From positions 62,001 through 126,000 of the forward strand of contig CAVTOY010000008.1 in assembly GCA_963736445.1 (NCBI GenBank): a stretch of DNA of 64,000 nucleotides, read 5' to 3'. Positions within the stretch are counted from its first letter, which is position 1; each line of letters starts with the position of its first letter. The stretch is from Thiosocius sp963736445 (lineage in GTDB: Bacteria > Pseudomonadota > Gammaproteobacteria > Chromatiales > Chromatiaceae). A program made the translations under genes and the position numbers. Positions 53,521 to 62,617 of this stretch are shown one piece after another. The notes under the pieces are model-generated. The model was not told the DNA's origin and made no database searches. It saw nothing but the letters and a program-made list of their open reading frames with translations.

Positions 53521-55602
53521 GTGGTCGGGCAACATTTGCAGCATCCTGCCCTTGCCCTAGCCGCAGTTGGCCTGGCGGTGCTGTGCTGGTCGAGCGGATC
53601 GGGACACGCCGGCAACCAGGATGATAAGCGCGAACGCCTCCAGGAGCTCCTCCAGCGTGAGGCGCTGTACTATCACCATCAACGAGATTATTTTTCGGCG
53701 ATTACTCACCTTGAGTCGGCGCGCGATAGCCAGCCGAAACAGGAGCCGCCTACCGAAGCGGAACTGCTCCTGGTCAGAATGAAGTTGGCTTTTGGCGTAT
53801 ATGAGGACGCCGACCGGGTGCTGCGCCGTTTGCACGAGGACGATTTACCCGAGGCCCAAGCCAACACCGCTTGGTATGAATTGGCGGAAACGCTGTTTCG
53901 TAAGGGCTACCCTGCGGCCGCGAACGAGGCGCTCGACAGTCTCCGGGGTAAGGTGCCCGAGGCAATTGCCGGCAATGTGCAACTGCTGCGCGCGAACGTG
54001 CTGATGGCACTGCGCCGTTATGCAGAGGCAGCACGAGCGCTCGAGAACTGGGGAGGGGCTCGGGCCTTGGCGGGCTACGCGCACTTCAATCGGGGGATAG
54101 CACTGTTGCGGGCGGGGAATCAACCAGCGGCCGTCAGCTCGCTGAAGCTGGTGGCCGGTGGGCGAACTGAGGACGAGGAGGGACTCGCTCTTAAGGACCG
54201 GGCCAATCTGACACTCGGCTATATCGCACTCAGGGGCAAAGAGCTGGGGCAGGCGCGAAAGTATTTTGACGAGGTCCGCCGGGAGGGCCCCTATTCCAAC
54301 CGAGCGCTGCTCGCGGCCGGTATCGTAGAGCAGGCACAGGGACGCCCTGAAGAGGCGTTGTCGGCCTGGATGGTGTTGCGTCAACGCGCGTTGGCGGACC
54401 CTGCCGTGCAAGAGTCTTATCTGGCAGTTCCTTATGCGCTTCGCGAGCAACAGGCACCGCAGGCAGCGCAAGGTTACGAACAGGCCGTGGCGTCATTTTC
54501 TCGCGAACTCGAGGATGTGAACGTCGCGCGCGAGGCCGTACAGGAGGAAAGAAATCTTGATCGTTTGCTGCGAAATGCTCGCGCGCCTGGGTCCGTGGAC
54601 AAGCAGCGAGACGCCACCTCAGCGAAGGCGCTGGAGTCGCGCTATCTGGGGCGCCTGATGGCCAGTCGCCGTTTCCAGGAGACTTCGCTGGGGCACCGCG
54701 ATCTGCTGGCGATGCTGGCCGATCTGGACCAGAGCCTCCAGGATATGAATCAACTGGCGGACGTCGAGCCGCAGGCGGTCGTCGAGAGAAAGAAAAGAGA
54801 TGCAAGGGCGTCGCGGCGCGCCGCGGATCCAGGCAGCGAGCCGGATCCAGGCCCTGCCGGCGACCGCGCCGATCACAACAGCCGTGCGACGGCGCGGGCT
54901 CCATCTTCCGAGGCGCTTGAGTGGCAGCAGGCACCGGGGCGCGAGCGACCCTCGCGTGACATCCCTGAACTGCCAGAGATCGAGTCGGCGCCGGATGCCG
55001 ACTACCGGCCATTGCCGAACTCAGACCCAACCGGGCTTCCCGGATCCGAGGTCATCTGGCTTCCTCCAGCGCCGGAAGTCATAGGCGCGGACGACATAGA
55101 CCGCTTACCGCCCTCGCCCGACGTCGTATGGCTGCCACCGGCCAGCAGCTTTCGCCCGATAACACGTGAGGATTTCGCCTATCCCGACCTTGCGCTACCG
55201 GAGGAATCTTATGGGGATCCGGCGCGCAATCTGCCGCGGCGAACCACGGAAGCCGGCGCGGATTCCGATGTTCCTCCCGAAATCGGGTCGGGGGAGAACC
55301 CATTGGACGGGTTGTCTGCGGCCTTGGGCCGAACCAATGACCGCATAGCGCAAATCGCGCGTAAGGCAAGGGATCGACGCAGTGGCGTAAAGGACTACCG
55401 CGCCCTTATCGACGCGCTCCAGGAGCGAGCTCGGAGGTTGCGCGAGCGCATTGCCGCCGCCATTGAACTCTACGAGCGCTACGCCAAAGCCCTGATGATC
55501 GACGAACTGGAGGACCGCCGCAGTCGGCTGGAGGACTACCTCCAGCAGGCCCGTCTGGAACTCGCGAAGACCTATGACCTCGATACCGATCTGCCAAGAT
55601 AA
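53521..55602 (+). CDS. periplasmic TPR protein with repeated WLPP motif
   Basis: The protein of about 693 residues has an N-terminal signal, a TPR solenoid (about residues 30-330, repeats such as AQANTAWYELAETLFRKG and AHFNRGIALLRAG), a charged linker rich in Ala-Arg-Pro, then a proline-rich segment with recurring xxVIWLPPxPxVI units (about residues 500-545), and a C-terminal helical region with coiled-coil tendency. The GTG at 53521 is preferred; a TTG at 53509 overlaps the previous stop. It is co-directional with the TPR lipoprotein, which overlaps its 3' end by 29 bases. Probably a periplasmic scaffold. Confidence 0.72.
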   Translation: MVGQHLQHPALALAAVGLAVLCWSSGSGHAGNQDDKRERLQELLQREALYYHHQRDYFSAITHLESARDSQPKQEPPTEAELLLVRMKLAFGVYEDADRVLRRLHEDDLPEAQANTAWYELAETLFRKGYPAAANEALDSLRGKVPEAIAGNVQLLRANVLMALRRYAEAARALENWGGARALAGYAHFNRGIALLRAGNQPAAVSSLKLVAGGRTEDEEGLALKDRANLTLGYIALRGKELGQARKYFDEVRREGPYSNRALLAAGIVEQAQGRPEEALSAWMVLRQRALADPAVQESYLAVPYALREQQAPQAAQGYEQAVASFSRELEDVNVAREAVQEERNLDRLLRNARAPGSVDKQRDATSAKALESRYLGRLMASRRFQETSLGHRDLLAMLADLDQSLQDMNQLADVEPQAVVERKKRDARASRRAADPGSEPDPGPAGDRADHNSRATARAPSSEALEWQQAPGRERPSRDIPELPEIESAPDADYRPLPNSDPTGLPGSEVIWLPPAPEVIGADDIDRLPPSPDVVWLPPASSFRPITREDFAYPDLALPEESYGDPARNLPRRTTEAGADSDVPPEIGSGENPLDGLSAALGRTNDRIAQIARKARDRRSGVKDYRALIDALQERARRLRERIAAAIELYERYAKALMIDELEDRRSRLEDYLQQARLELAKTYDLDTDLPR

Positions 55603-58432
55603 AGGACTGTTGTTCGGACTGATTGCGGTTCTCGCGTTGCTGACCGGCTGCACCAGTCAGCCCGCGCTCGAATCAGAGGCCGCGAGCGAGCGCCCCGGCA
55701 CACCGGTAGCACCGACTCCCGCTAATGCCGCCGAGACCATACAGACGCGCCGAGAACAGGCGATCGCAGCTTACCTCGACTATCTGGAGCGCTATCCCTC
55801 GTCGCCGGAAAGTCTTGAGATCCAGCGACGCCTTGCAGACCTCATGCTCGACAGCGCGGCAGAACTGGCGGCAACGACCGAGACCTCTGCCACTAGTGCA
55901 GCGCAGCGGGGCGTGTCTCGAGATGAACGCCTCAGCGCAGCGATCGATATCTATGAAAGTCTGTTGCGTCAGGATCCGCAGGCACACGCAGACACGGAAC
56001 TTTGGTATCAGCTGGCGAGGGCCTATGACGAAAACGCGCAACCAGAACGGGCGATGGCCATTTTCGAACGTTTAGTCGAGGACCCTGTCAGGGCCGAGAA
56101 CCGCCTATACGCAGACGCGCAATTCAGACGCGGTGAGATCCTATTCGGCAAGGGATCCTTTCGCCTCGCCGAGAATGCCTATCGCGCCGTCGTGAGCCTG
56201 GGTGATTCGGTAGCGGTGTTCGAGCAAGCGATGTACAAGCTTGGCTGGAGCCTGTTCAAACAGGGCCGATATGAGGATGCATTGCAGGTTTTTTTCTCAA
56301 TTCTGGACCGCAAGGCGCCACCCAGCGGGTCTTTCAGCGCCTACATGAGCACGCTATCCAGCGCCGAACAAGAACAGGTCAGCGATGTGTTGCGTGCGAT
56401 CAGTCTGTGCTTCTCCTATCTGGCCGGCCCGGATTCCATCGCAGGGTATTTCAACGCTAATGAAGGGCGCACCTACGAGCGACGAATTTATCAAGACCTC
56501 GCCGAACTGTATGAACGAAAGGAGCTCTTCACCGACGCCGCCGTGACCTATCTGGCCCTTGCACAGCGCGCGCCGCAGGATCGCCGGGCGCCACGTCTGT
56601 TCGTCGAGTCGATCCGTCTCTACCGTCAGGCTGGATTGGGCAACAAAGTCCTCGAAACGCAGGCGGCATTCGTCGGCGGCTATGGTCTAGCGAGCGGATT
56701 CTGGGAACACCGTTCTGTGCGGGCATGTCCAGCGGTTTCGGCGGCCCTGCAATCGAGCCTCGTGGACTTGGCCGACCATTATCACGAGCTGGCGCTAATG
56801 ACGCATCAGGGGGCCGATTATCGTCAAGCAGAGCGATGGTACCGTGCCTATCTGGCGGGGTTTAACGGCACGCAACGCGCGGATGAAATGCATTATCAGC
56901 TCGCAGAGCTCCTCTTCGAAGCAGGTCGATATGCCTCGGCTGCCGCAGAATTCGAGCACATCGCCTACGAGCGTGAAGGCCATGTCCAGGCCGCGGAGGC
57001 GGGATTAGCTGCCATTGTTGCTTACGAAAGATCAGAGGAACGCGGCGATGACGCGGATGTTCCGGGCGAGAGTACACGCAAGACGACGAGTGCCATTCGT
57101 TTCGCCGCGACCTACCCGGATCACCCCAAGGCCGCTGCGGTATTCAGCCAGGCCGGTGTCGCGTTGCTCGAGCGAAACCAAGACCGCACGGCGATTCAGG
57201 TATGTGAAACCCTACTGCAGACCGCTAAGCCATCATCTACCGGGCTACGGCAGGCCGTCTGGTCCGTGCTGGCTCAGGCCCGTTACAAAATGGGCGATTA
57301 CGCGAACGCCGAACAGGCGTATCGGGAGGCTCTTGGTCTGACAGAACAGAGCGATATCCGCCGAGATGCGTTGAACAAAGGCATGGCCGCTACGGTATAC
57401 AAGCTGGCCGAGGCACAGCGCGCAAAGGGTGACGAACGTGCATCAGCGGCATTGTTTTTGCGTGCAGCGAAGGCTGCACCGGGCACGTCTGTCGCCGCGA
57501 CCGCCGAGTATGATGCCGCGTCGGCGCTGTTGGCGTCGCAGCAATGGAAAGACGCGATTAAGGTGTTGAAGGCGTTCCGCACAGATTATCCTGCACACCC
57601 GTTACAGCAAGAAGCCACAAGAAAACTCGCATTCGCTTACATCGGCGACGGCAGGTACTTAGACGCGGCCGCGATTTATCGGCAACTTGGAACGGGTGCC
57701 GGAGAAGACGCATTGCGTCGTTCCGCATTAGTGCGGGCCGCAGAACTCTACGAGCAAGGCGATAACTTACCGCAGGCGATCGAGGCCCTGGCGATTTATG
57801 CCAGGGAGTTTCCCCGACCGGCTAGTGAGGTGATCGAGGTGTATAGGAAGCTGGCGGCGTTCGAGAAGGCCCGCGCCAATAGTGCCCAAAGTCGGTATTG
57901 GCTGCACCGAGTGATCGACGCTGAACGCTTGGCCGGTGAAGCCGCAGACGTACGCATGCGCACATTGGCCGGCGAAAGTACACTCGAACTCGCAGGCTAC
58001 CAAGTAGAGACCTTTCGTCTCATACGTCTGATCGAGCCGCTACAAGCCAGTCTCGGCGAAAAGCTGAGCGCGATGCGGCAGGCGCTCAACATTCTAGAAG
58101 CGGCCACCGGCTACCAGATCGATTCGGTTAGCTCCGCAGCGACATACCAGATCGCGGGCCTCTATCGAGAACTCAGTGAAGCCTTGCGCGCATCAGAGCG
58201 CCCGGCCGGTGTCGGCTCGGAGGACATGGTGCAGTACGAGCGCGAACTGGAAGAGCAAGCTACTGGATTCGAGCACAAAGCGATAGAGATTTACCAGACC
58301 CATTCGCGCCGCGTGTCGGAAGGTCATAGCGACCGCTGGACCGAACTGAGCCTGAAATGGCTCGATGAGCTACAGCCTAAACTAGCGGTCGAGGAGGAAA
58401 AGCGTGCACCTGCCGTCGCAGCGCCGAAATAG
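55574..58432 (+). CDS. large TPR lipoprotein
   Basis: The 952-residue protein has a lipoprotein signal with lipobox LTGC (Cys about residue 26) and is otherwise made almost wholly of TPR-like helix pairs (for example ELWYQLARAYDENAQPERAM, QFRRGEILFGKGSFRLAENA, VLAQARYKMGDYANAEQAYR). A charged C-terminus follows. It is probably outer-membrane anchored, facing the periplasm, as for TPR lipoproteins of Glt-type machines. It overlaps the preceding gene, so translation is coupled. Confidence 0.82.
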   Translation: MTSIPICQDKGLLFGLIAVLALLTGCTSQPALESEAASERPGTPVAPTPANAAETIQTRREQAIAAYLDYLERYPSSPESLEIQRRLADLMLDSAAELAATTETSATSAAQRGVSRDERLSAAIDIYESLLRQDPQAHADTELWYQLARAYDENAQPERAMAIFERLVEDPVRAENRLYADAQFRRGEILFGKGSFRLAENAYRAVVSLGDSVAVFEQAMYKLGWSLFKQGRYEDALQVFFSILDRKAPPSGSFSAYMSTLSSAEQEQVSDVLRAISLCFSYLAGPDSIAGYFNANEGRTYERRIYQDLAELYERKELFTDAAVTYLALAQRAPQDRRAPRLFVESIRLYRQAGLGNKVLETQAAFVGGYGLASGFWEHRSVRACPAVSAALQSSLVDLADHYHELALMTHQGADYRQAERWYRAYLAGFNGTQRADEMHYQLAELLFEAGRYASAAAEFEHIAYEREGHVQAAEAGLAAIVAYERSEERGDDADVPGESTRKTTSAIRFAATYPDHPKAAAVFSQAGVALLERNQDRTAIQVCETLLQTAKPSSTGLRQAVWSVLAQARYKMGDYANAEQAYREALGLTEQSDIRRDALNKGMAATVYKLAEAQRAKGDERASAALFLRAAKAAPGTSVAATAEYDAASALLASQQWKDAIKVLKAFRTDYPAHPLQQEATRKLAFAYIGDGRYLDAAAIYRQLGTGAGEDALRRSALVRAAELYEQGDNLPQAIEALAIYAREFPRPASEVIEVYRKLAAFEKARANSAQSRYWLHRVIDAERLAGEAADVRMRTLAGESTLELAGYQVETFRLIRLIEPLQASLGEKLSAMRQALNILEAATGYQIDSVSSAATYQIAGLYRELSEALRASERPAGVGSEDMVQYERELEEQATGFEHKAIEIYQTHSRRVSEGHSDRWTELSLKWLDELQPKLAVEEEKRAPAVAAPK

Positions 58433-58513
58433 ACCACCGGCATTTGCGGGCCGCGCAGGCTGCAAATCCGTGCGGCCGGAAAGTACTCGCCTGTTCAAAG
58501 AGAGAAAGACACA

Positions 58514-58792
58514 ATGAACATCAGGCGCGATGTTGTCTGCTTGTTGCTGCCGTTCTTTGTGGCAGTGACAACCCCGGCCTTCGGCCAGGAGAGTTTCGAG
58601 CAGGATCAACTCTCGATTCGTGGCAACCGCGCCTTACCGAAGACTTTGTATATTGCGCCATGGAAACGTCTGGGCGCTCCCCTCGAGGGCGACGCGTTGA
58701 AGAGTCGTCTGGAGGACAAATTGGATCCGGTAGAGCAGGACCTTTTTCGCAAAGAACTGGAACTGCATCAGGATGGTTATATTCTGGAATGA
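58514..58792 (+). CDS. small exported protein, 92 aa (envelope operon)
   Basis: The protein has a clear signal peptide (VVCLLLPFFVAVTTPAFGQ) and a short charged mature chain of about 67 residues, ending in HQDGYILE. It lies between the TPR lipoprotein and the TolQ-like gene with short gaps, so co-transcription is likely. No family was recognised. The start is supported by purine-rich GAAAGA. Confidence 0.6.
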   Translation: MNIRRDVVCLLLPFFVAVTTPAFGQESFEQDQLSIRGNRALPKTLYIAPWKRLGAPLEGDALKSRLEDKLDPVEQDLFRKELELHQDGYILE

Positions 58793-58840
58793 ACGGTCGC
58801 CGTTAGACCGCATTTCGAATAACATGTAGAGGTATTACAA

Positions 58841-59494
58841 ATGGAAGCGCTCTATGCTGCGCTGCAGTTTTTCCAAACGGGCGGCCTGTTCATGTACCCA
58901 ATCGCCTTTATTCTGGCGATTGGCGTTGCCATCATTGTCGAGCGTTACGCCTATCTGACGGTGGTCGGCATCAACAATCGGAGGATATGGAAACAAATCC
59001 TGCCTCTGGTGCAAGATGGCAAGTATGAGGTGGCGGGAGAACTGGCCGCTCAGTCGAATGCCGCCATGAGTAAGATTCTCAGTTATGGCTTGCAGCGCGT
59101 TGGATCCGGCGGCAGCGGAGAAGACGTCCAACTCGCGATGGAAGAAGGCGTGCTGGAGTTCATTCCGCGACTGGAGAAACGTACTCACTATCTCGCGACC
59201 TTTGCAAATCTCGCTACCTTACTCGGTCTTCTGGGGACCATCATGGGGTTGATCGAGGCGTTTTCCGCTGTTGCCGGGGCTGGGCCCGCCGAGAAAGCCA
59301 ATCTGTTGTCGGCGAGCATATCCGTCGCGATGAATACCACAGCATTTGGTCTCATGGTCGCTATTCCACTGCTTCTGGCGCACGCCTTCATGCAAACCAA
59401 GACCGGCCGTGTCGTGGATAGCTTGGAGATGGCCACGGTCAAGCTGGCGAATCTCATGTCGGTCGATGCAAAAAGCGCGCAGGGTGCGGCGTGA
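58841..59494 (+). CDS. TolQ/ExbB/MotA-like proton-channel subunit
   Basis: The 217-residue protein has the MotA/TolQ/ExbB topology: one N-terminal helix (LFMYPIAFILAIGVAIIVER), a cytoplasmic loop, and two further helices (ATFANLATLLGLLGTIMGLI, NTTAFGLMVAIPLLLAHAFM). These form a stator that uses the proton gradient together with a TolR-like partner. A clear GAGG precedes the ATG. Two TolR/ExbD-like genes follow directly, the first overlapping by 4 bases. It is the motor of the envelope operon. Confidence 0.93.
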   Translation: MEALYAALQFFQTGGLFMYPIAFILAIGVAIIVERYAYLTVVGINNRRIWKQILPLVQDGKYEVAGELAAQSNAAMSKILSYGLQRVGSGGSGEDVQLAMEEGVLEFIPRLEKRTHYLATFANLATLLGLLGTIMGLIEAFSAVAGAGPAEKANLLSASISVAMNTTAFGLMVAIPLLLAHAFMQTKTGRVVDSLEMATVKLANLMSVDAKSAQGAA

Positions 59495-60006
59495 GACAGC
59501 CGCGCCGGCACTTGGCAGGACGGGGTACGCCCGAGGTAGACGTAACTGCATTCCTCAGTCTTATGGTGATTCTCGTACCCTTTCTGATGATTACCGCCGT
59601 TTTCTCTCGAATGACGATCCTGGAACTTGAGGCCGCGGCGAGTGCAAGTGCAGCAACTGCTGAACCGGATGCGCTGCAGCTTGAGGTGTGGGTTCGTGAA
59701 GAAGTCATTGAAGTGCGTCACCAGGGACGAAAGGGACCGCTCCGCTTCGACAGGACACCGGACGGCCAAGAAAACCTAATGCTCGCCGAACTGGCGGCAG
59801 AATTGAAAGCGCAATTCCCTGGCAGTGTGCAGGCGACCCTGTTGCTGGAACCGCAGATCAGCTATGACGATTTGGTGCAGATTATGGATGCGGTGCGCAT
59901 ACGACCGAGCCGCAACGGAGGTGATGGCAAGCCGACCGAGCTTTTTCCGCAGATCACACTGGCAGAAACACCAGCAAGCAATCCCGTGGTAAAGGCCGGG
60001 AAATGA
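59491..60006 (+). CDS. TolR/ExbD-like protein 1
   Basis: The 171-residue protein has the ExbD layout: a short N-terminus, one membrane helix with the essential acidic residue (EVDVTAFLSLMVILVPFLMI, Asp at about 17), then a periplasmic domain (about residues 45-160). Its GTG overlaps the TolQ-like stop. It pairs with the TolQ-like subunit to convert proton flow into mechanical force. Confidence 0.88.
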   Translation: MRQPRRHLAGRGTPEVDVTAFLSLMVILVPFLMITAVFSRMTILELEAAASASAATAEPDALQLEVWVREEVIEVRHQGRKGPLRFDRTPDGQENLMLAELAAELKAQFPGSVQATLLLEPQISYDDLVQIMDAVRIRPSRNGGDGKPTELFPQITLAETPASNPVVKAGK

Positions 60007-60510
60007 TCGCGGCCCCACAACTCATACGACGCATACAGCGGCGCCGGGTCAAGATTGAGGCTCGGCCGCAACTCAATCTGGTGGCGCTTATGGATGTCTT
60101 TACGTTGCTGGTATTCTTCTTTCTTGTGCATTCTTCAGACGTCGCGGAATCAGCGAGTACCCATCGCATCAGCCTGCCTGAATCCTTGGCCGATCTTGCG
60201 CCGAGACAGGCCGTCGTTGTCACTGTCACCAAGGACCTGCTCCTGCTACGGGATGAACCTCTGACTTCTGTCGAATCCGTCACTCAATTCGCAACAGAAT
60301 GAGATCGCTCCACTCAGGACCGCGTTGCAGAATATCCGGGAGGCGGGAGGCGCTTCGCCCGTCTCGGACCCGGCTACCCGCGAGGTCACTATCATGGGCG
60401 ACAAAACGATACCCTTCAGATTGTTGAGAAAAGTGATGATCACCTGCACGCAGGCAGGATACGGTCGCATTTCACTTGCGGTCCTGCAGAAATCGGGGCC
60501 ATCGGGATAG
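60003..60510 (+). pseudogene. TolR/ExbD-like protein 2, split by a frameshift
   Basis: The N-terminal part (60003 to 60302) has an ExbD helix with the essential Asp in LVALMDVFTLLVFFFLV and runs to a TGA. The C-terminal domain continues in the next frame (NIREAGGASPV, then IMGDKTIPFRLLRKVMITCT). Deleting one T near 60288 would give VTQSQQNEIAPLRTAL and join both halves into about 168 residues. The break is either a real mutation in an otherwise intact operon or an assembly error. Programmed frameshifting has no visible slippery signal. Confidence 0.78.
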
Positions 60511-60516
60511 GCTGTT

Positions 60517-61500
60517 GTGTCGGCAACCTATTCGCAACCGATTCTGCCGTGGTCGGGGCCGCAACCAGAGGACCTACGGTTTCGGCGCGTCCTCGCTTCG
60601 GTCCTGGCGCTGTTCCTGGTGGCTGGAGCAACCATACCCTACCTGAAGGTGCCGCAGATCGAACCGGATCTGGCACCCGCTATACCCGCGCGACTAGCGC
60701 GAATTATCGCCGAGCCAAATGCACCCGCCTCTGCACCTGTCGCGATATCGCTACCGCGGCCGGAAATGGCGCAGCAGGCTACGAACGCCCAGAGGGCGCC
60801 ACAGAAACCGCCCAGCAAAGTGCCTGCGAAAGTAGCGGACAAGTCGCCGTCGACACCTGCGCCTGGCGTTTCACCTCGCAGTAAACCGGTGGAGAAAGTC
60901 GGGCTCTTGGCAATGAGCGATGCCCTGAACACCCTGCGCAGCGCCACGCCGAGTATCGCAACAGACGTCCCATTGCCGGCTCGGGCCGCTAGCGAAGGCC
61001 AATCTTCGGCGCAGAAGACTCAGGCGCTCACCGCCGGCGTGACCAAAGGCAGCGGTGGAATCGGTGTCGGGATGCCGACCCACCAGCAAGTTCTGGGAGC
61101 GAACGGGTCGGCGATCGGCAATCTCGCCAGCGCACGCCGGCAGGGCGACGTCGCTGATTGGACAGGCATAGCGGCAGCGCGAGAACCGTCAGGCGGTCGT
61201 CGTGAGAACATTCGAACCGAAGAGGAGATCCAAGAGGTCCTGGATCGCAACAAGCGCGCGATTTATCGGATTTACAATCTTGAACTGCTTGCAGATCCGA
61301 GCTTGCATGGCAAGGTCGTCGCCAGCATTACGATCGCGCCATCTGGCAAGGTAACCGATTGTAGGATTGTCTACAGTGATCTAGGCGCACGTTCTTTTGA
61401 GAACGAGCTCGTCGCACTCATCAGGCGAATCGATTTCGGTGCAAAGCCGCGAGTGCCCGCGGTAACAACGACAGTACCGATCGAGTTCTTTCCATCCTGA
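60517..61500 (+). CDS. AgmX/PglI-type TonB-like energy transducer
   Basis: The 327-residue protein has an N-terminal helix (VLASVLALFLVAGATIPYL), a long Ala/Pro/Lys-rich linker and a C-terminal TonB-like domain of the AgmX/PglI type (IQEVLDRNKRAIYRIYNLEL to VTTTVPIEFFPS). Such domains in gliding and transport machines cross the periplasm. The start is a GTG at 60517 directly after the ExbD-like 2 region. It probably transmits stator force to the outer envelope. Confidence 0.88.
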   Translation: MSATYSQPILPWSGPQPEDLRFRRVLASVLALFLVAGATIPYLKVPQIEPDLAPAIPARLARIIAEPNAPASAPVAISLPRPEMAQQATNAQRAPQKPPSKVPAKVADKSPSTPAPGVSPRSKPVEKVGLLAMSDALNTLRSATPSIATDVPLPARAASEGQSSAQKTQALTAGVTKGSGGIGVGMPTHQQVLGANGSAIGNLASARRQGDVADWTGIAAAREPSGGRRENIRTEEEIQEVLDRNKRAIYRIYNLELLADPSLHGKVVASITIAPSGKVTDCRIVYSDLGARSFENELVALIRRIDFGAKPRVPAVTTTVPIEFFPS

Positions 61501-61537
61501 AAAGGGGTAGCGGGTTGTTGAGTGGGGGAAAAAATCA

Positions 61538-62521
61538 ATGAGTTCCCATCGCTACCTTAACTTGGCGCATATAGGTGGCTGGGCCTGTCTATTGCTGTCG
61601 CTGCATTGCTGGGGCGTGCAGGATCCGAATTACGCCCTCGACTGGCGTCAGCTCCTGGAAGCGCCGGATCCGGTCCAGCTCACGACATTGGCGTCACGCT
61701 ATGAAAACGGGCAGGGGTTCCGCCATGACTATGCTCGGGCGAGGCAGCTCTATTGTGCCGCGGCGCGACTAGGCCACCTACCGGCGCAGCGGCGGCTCGC
61801 CTGGTTGTATGCCCATGGTGTCGGTGCGCCTCAAGACGAAGACCTCGCCGCGGCCTGGCTCAAAGTGGCCGCGGCGAAAGGGGATGTGCAGGCACGAAGA
61901 TTCCTCGCATTTCTGGGTCACTCCGGCCCCGGAAGGCAACCTCGGTGCACTTACCTGAGTCGCTTCGATGAGTATGCCAGGGCGATCATCCCGCCCTCAT
62001 TGGGGGGAAGCGAAATCGATTGGTCGAGAGATGCCGATCTGGCGAGGGGTGTGAGCCGCCCACTACCATCACAGATCGCCAACTGGGTAACGCAGCTGGC
62101 GCCACGCTACGGGCTTGATCCTCAATTGATCCTGTCGGTTATCAAAGCCGAGTCGAACTTCAATCCACGGGCAAAATCGCACAAGAATGCGCAAGGGCTT
62201 ATGCAGTTGATCCCAGACACTGCTACCCGTTTCGGGGTCAAGGACATCACGCATCCGATTCAGAATCTGCATGGAGGCATGGCGTACATGCGCTGGCTAC
62301 TCGCCTATTTCCAGGGAGATCTGCAGCTTGCCCTCGCCGGCTACAATGCCGGTGAAGGAGCGGTAGAAAAGTATCGCGGGATCCCACCTTTCTCGGAGAC
62401 CAGGAACTATGTGCGCAAGGTCATCCGAAGCTATGGGAAGTCCAGCCATCCTCCCGTAGAACAGGTAGTTGCGCCCTCGCGAATCCTCTCCGCCAGCCTT
62501 GGAAAGCGGCCGCTTCGTTGA
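61538..62521 (+). CDS. lytic transglycosylase with Sel1 repeats
   Basis: The 327-residue exported protein has N-terminal Sel1-like repeats (LASRYENGQGFRHDYARARQ and RLAWLYAHGVGAPQDEDLAA) followed by an SLT lysozyme-like domain with the catalytic Glu in VIKAESNFNPRAKS, the GLMQLIPDTATRFG motif, and LAGYNAGEGAVEKY. It cleaves peptidoglycan without water. A strong GGGGG ribosome site precedes the ATG, and it follows the AgmX-like gene by 37 bases. It may open the wall for the machine. Confidence 0.92.
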   Translation: MSSHRYLNLAHIGGWACLLLSLHCWGVQDPNYALDWRQLLEAPDPVQLTTLASRYENGQGFRHDYARARQLYCAAARLGHLPAQRRLAWLYAHGVGAPQDEDLAAAWLKVAAAKGDVQARRFLAFLGHSGPGRQPRCTYLSRFDEYARAIIPPSLGGSEIDWSRDADLARGVSRPLPSQIANWVTQLAPRYGLDPQLILSVIKAESNFNPRAKSHKNAQGLMQLIPDTATRFGVKDITHPIQNLHGGMAYMRWLLAYFQGDLQLALAGYNAGEGAVEKYRGIPPFSETRNYVRKVIRSYGKSSHPPVEQVVAPSRILSASLGKRPLR

Positions 62522-62617
62522 GTATCGGGTCCTGGGAAAAGCTTTATTCCGCGGGCTATACTTCAACCGAGGAGTCGCAGGTTTGTCTTCCCAACTTGCC
62601 GCGAAACGGAGCCCACC

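Noticed and set aside
54230..55030. Long minus-strand frame antisense to the TPR protein
   Set aside because: Arg/Pro/Ala-rich shadow of a GC-rich gene; the plus strand has TPR repeats, a signal and operon context.
60280..60330. Programmed frameshift in the second ExbD-like gene
   Set aside because: No slippery heptamer, internal Shine-Dalgarno or obvious stimulatory hairpin is visible around the shift.
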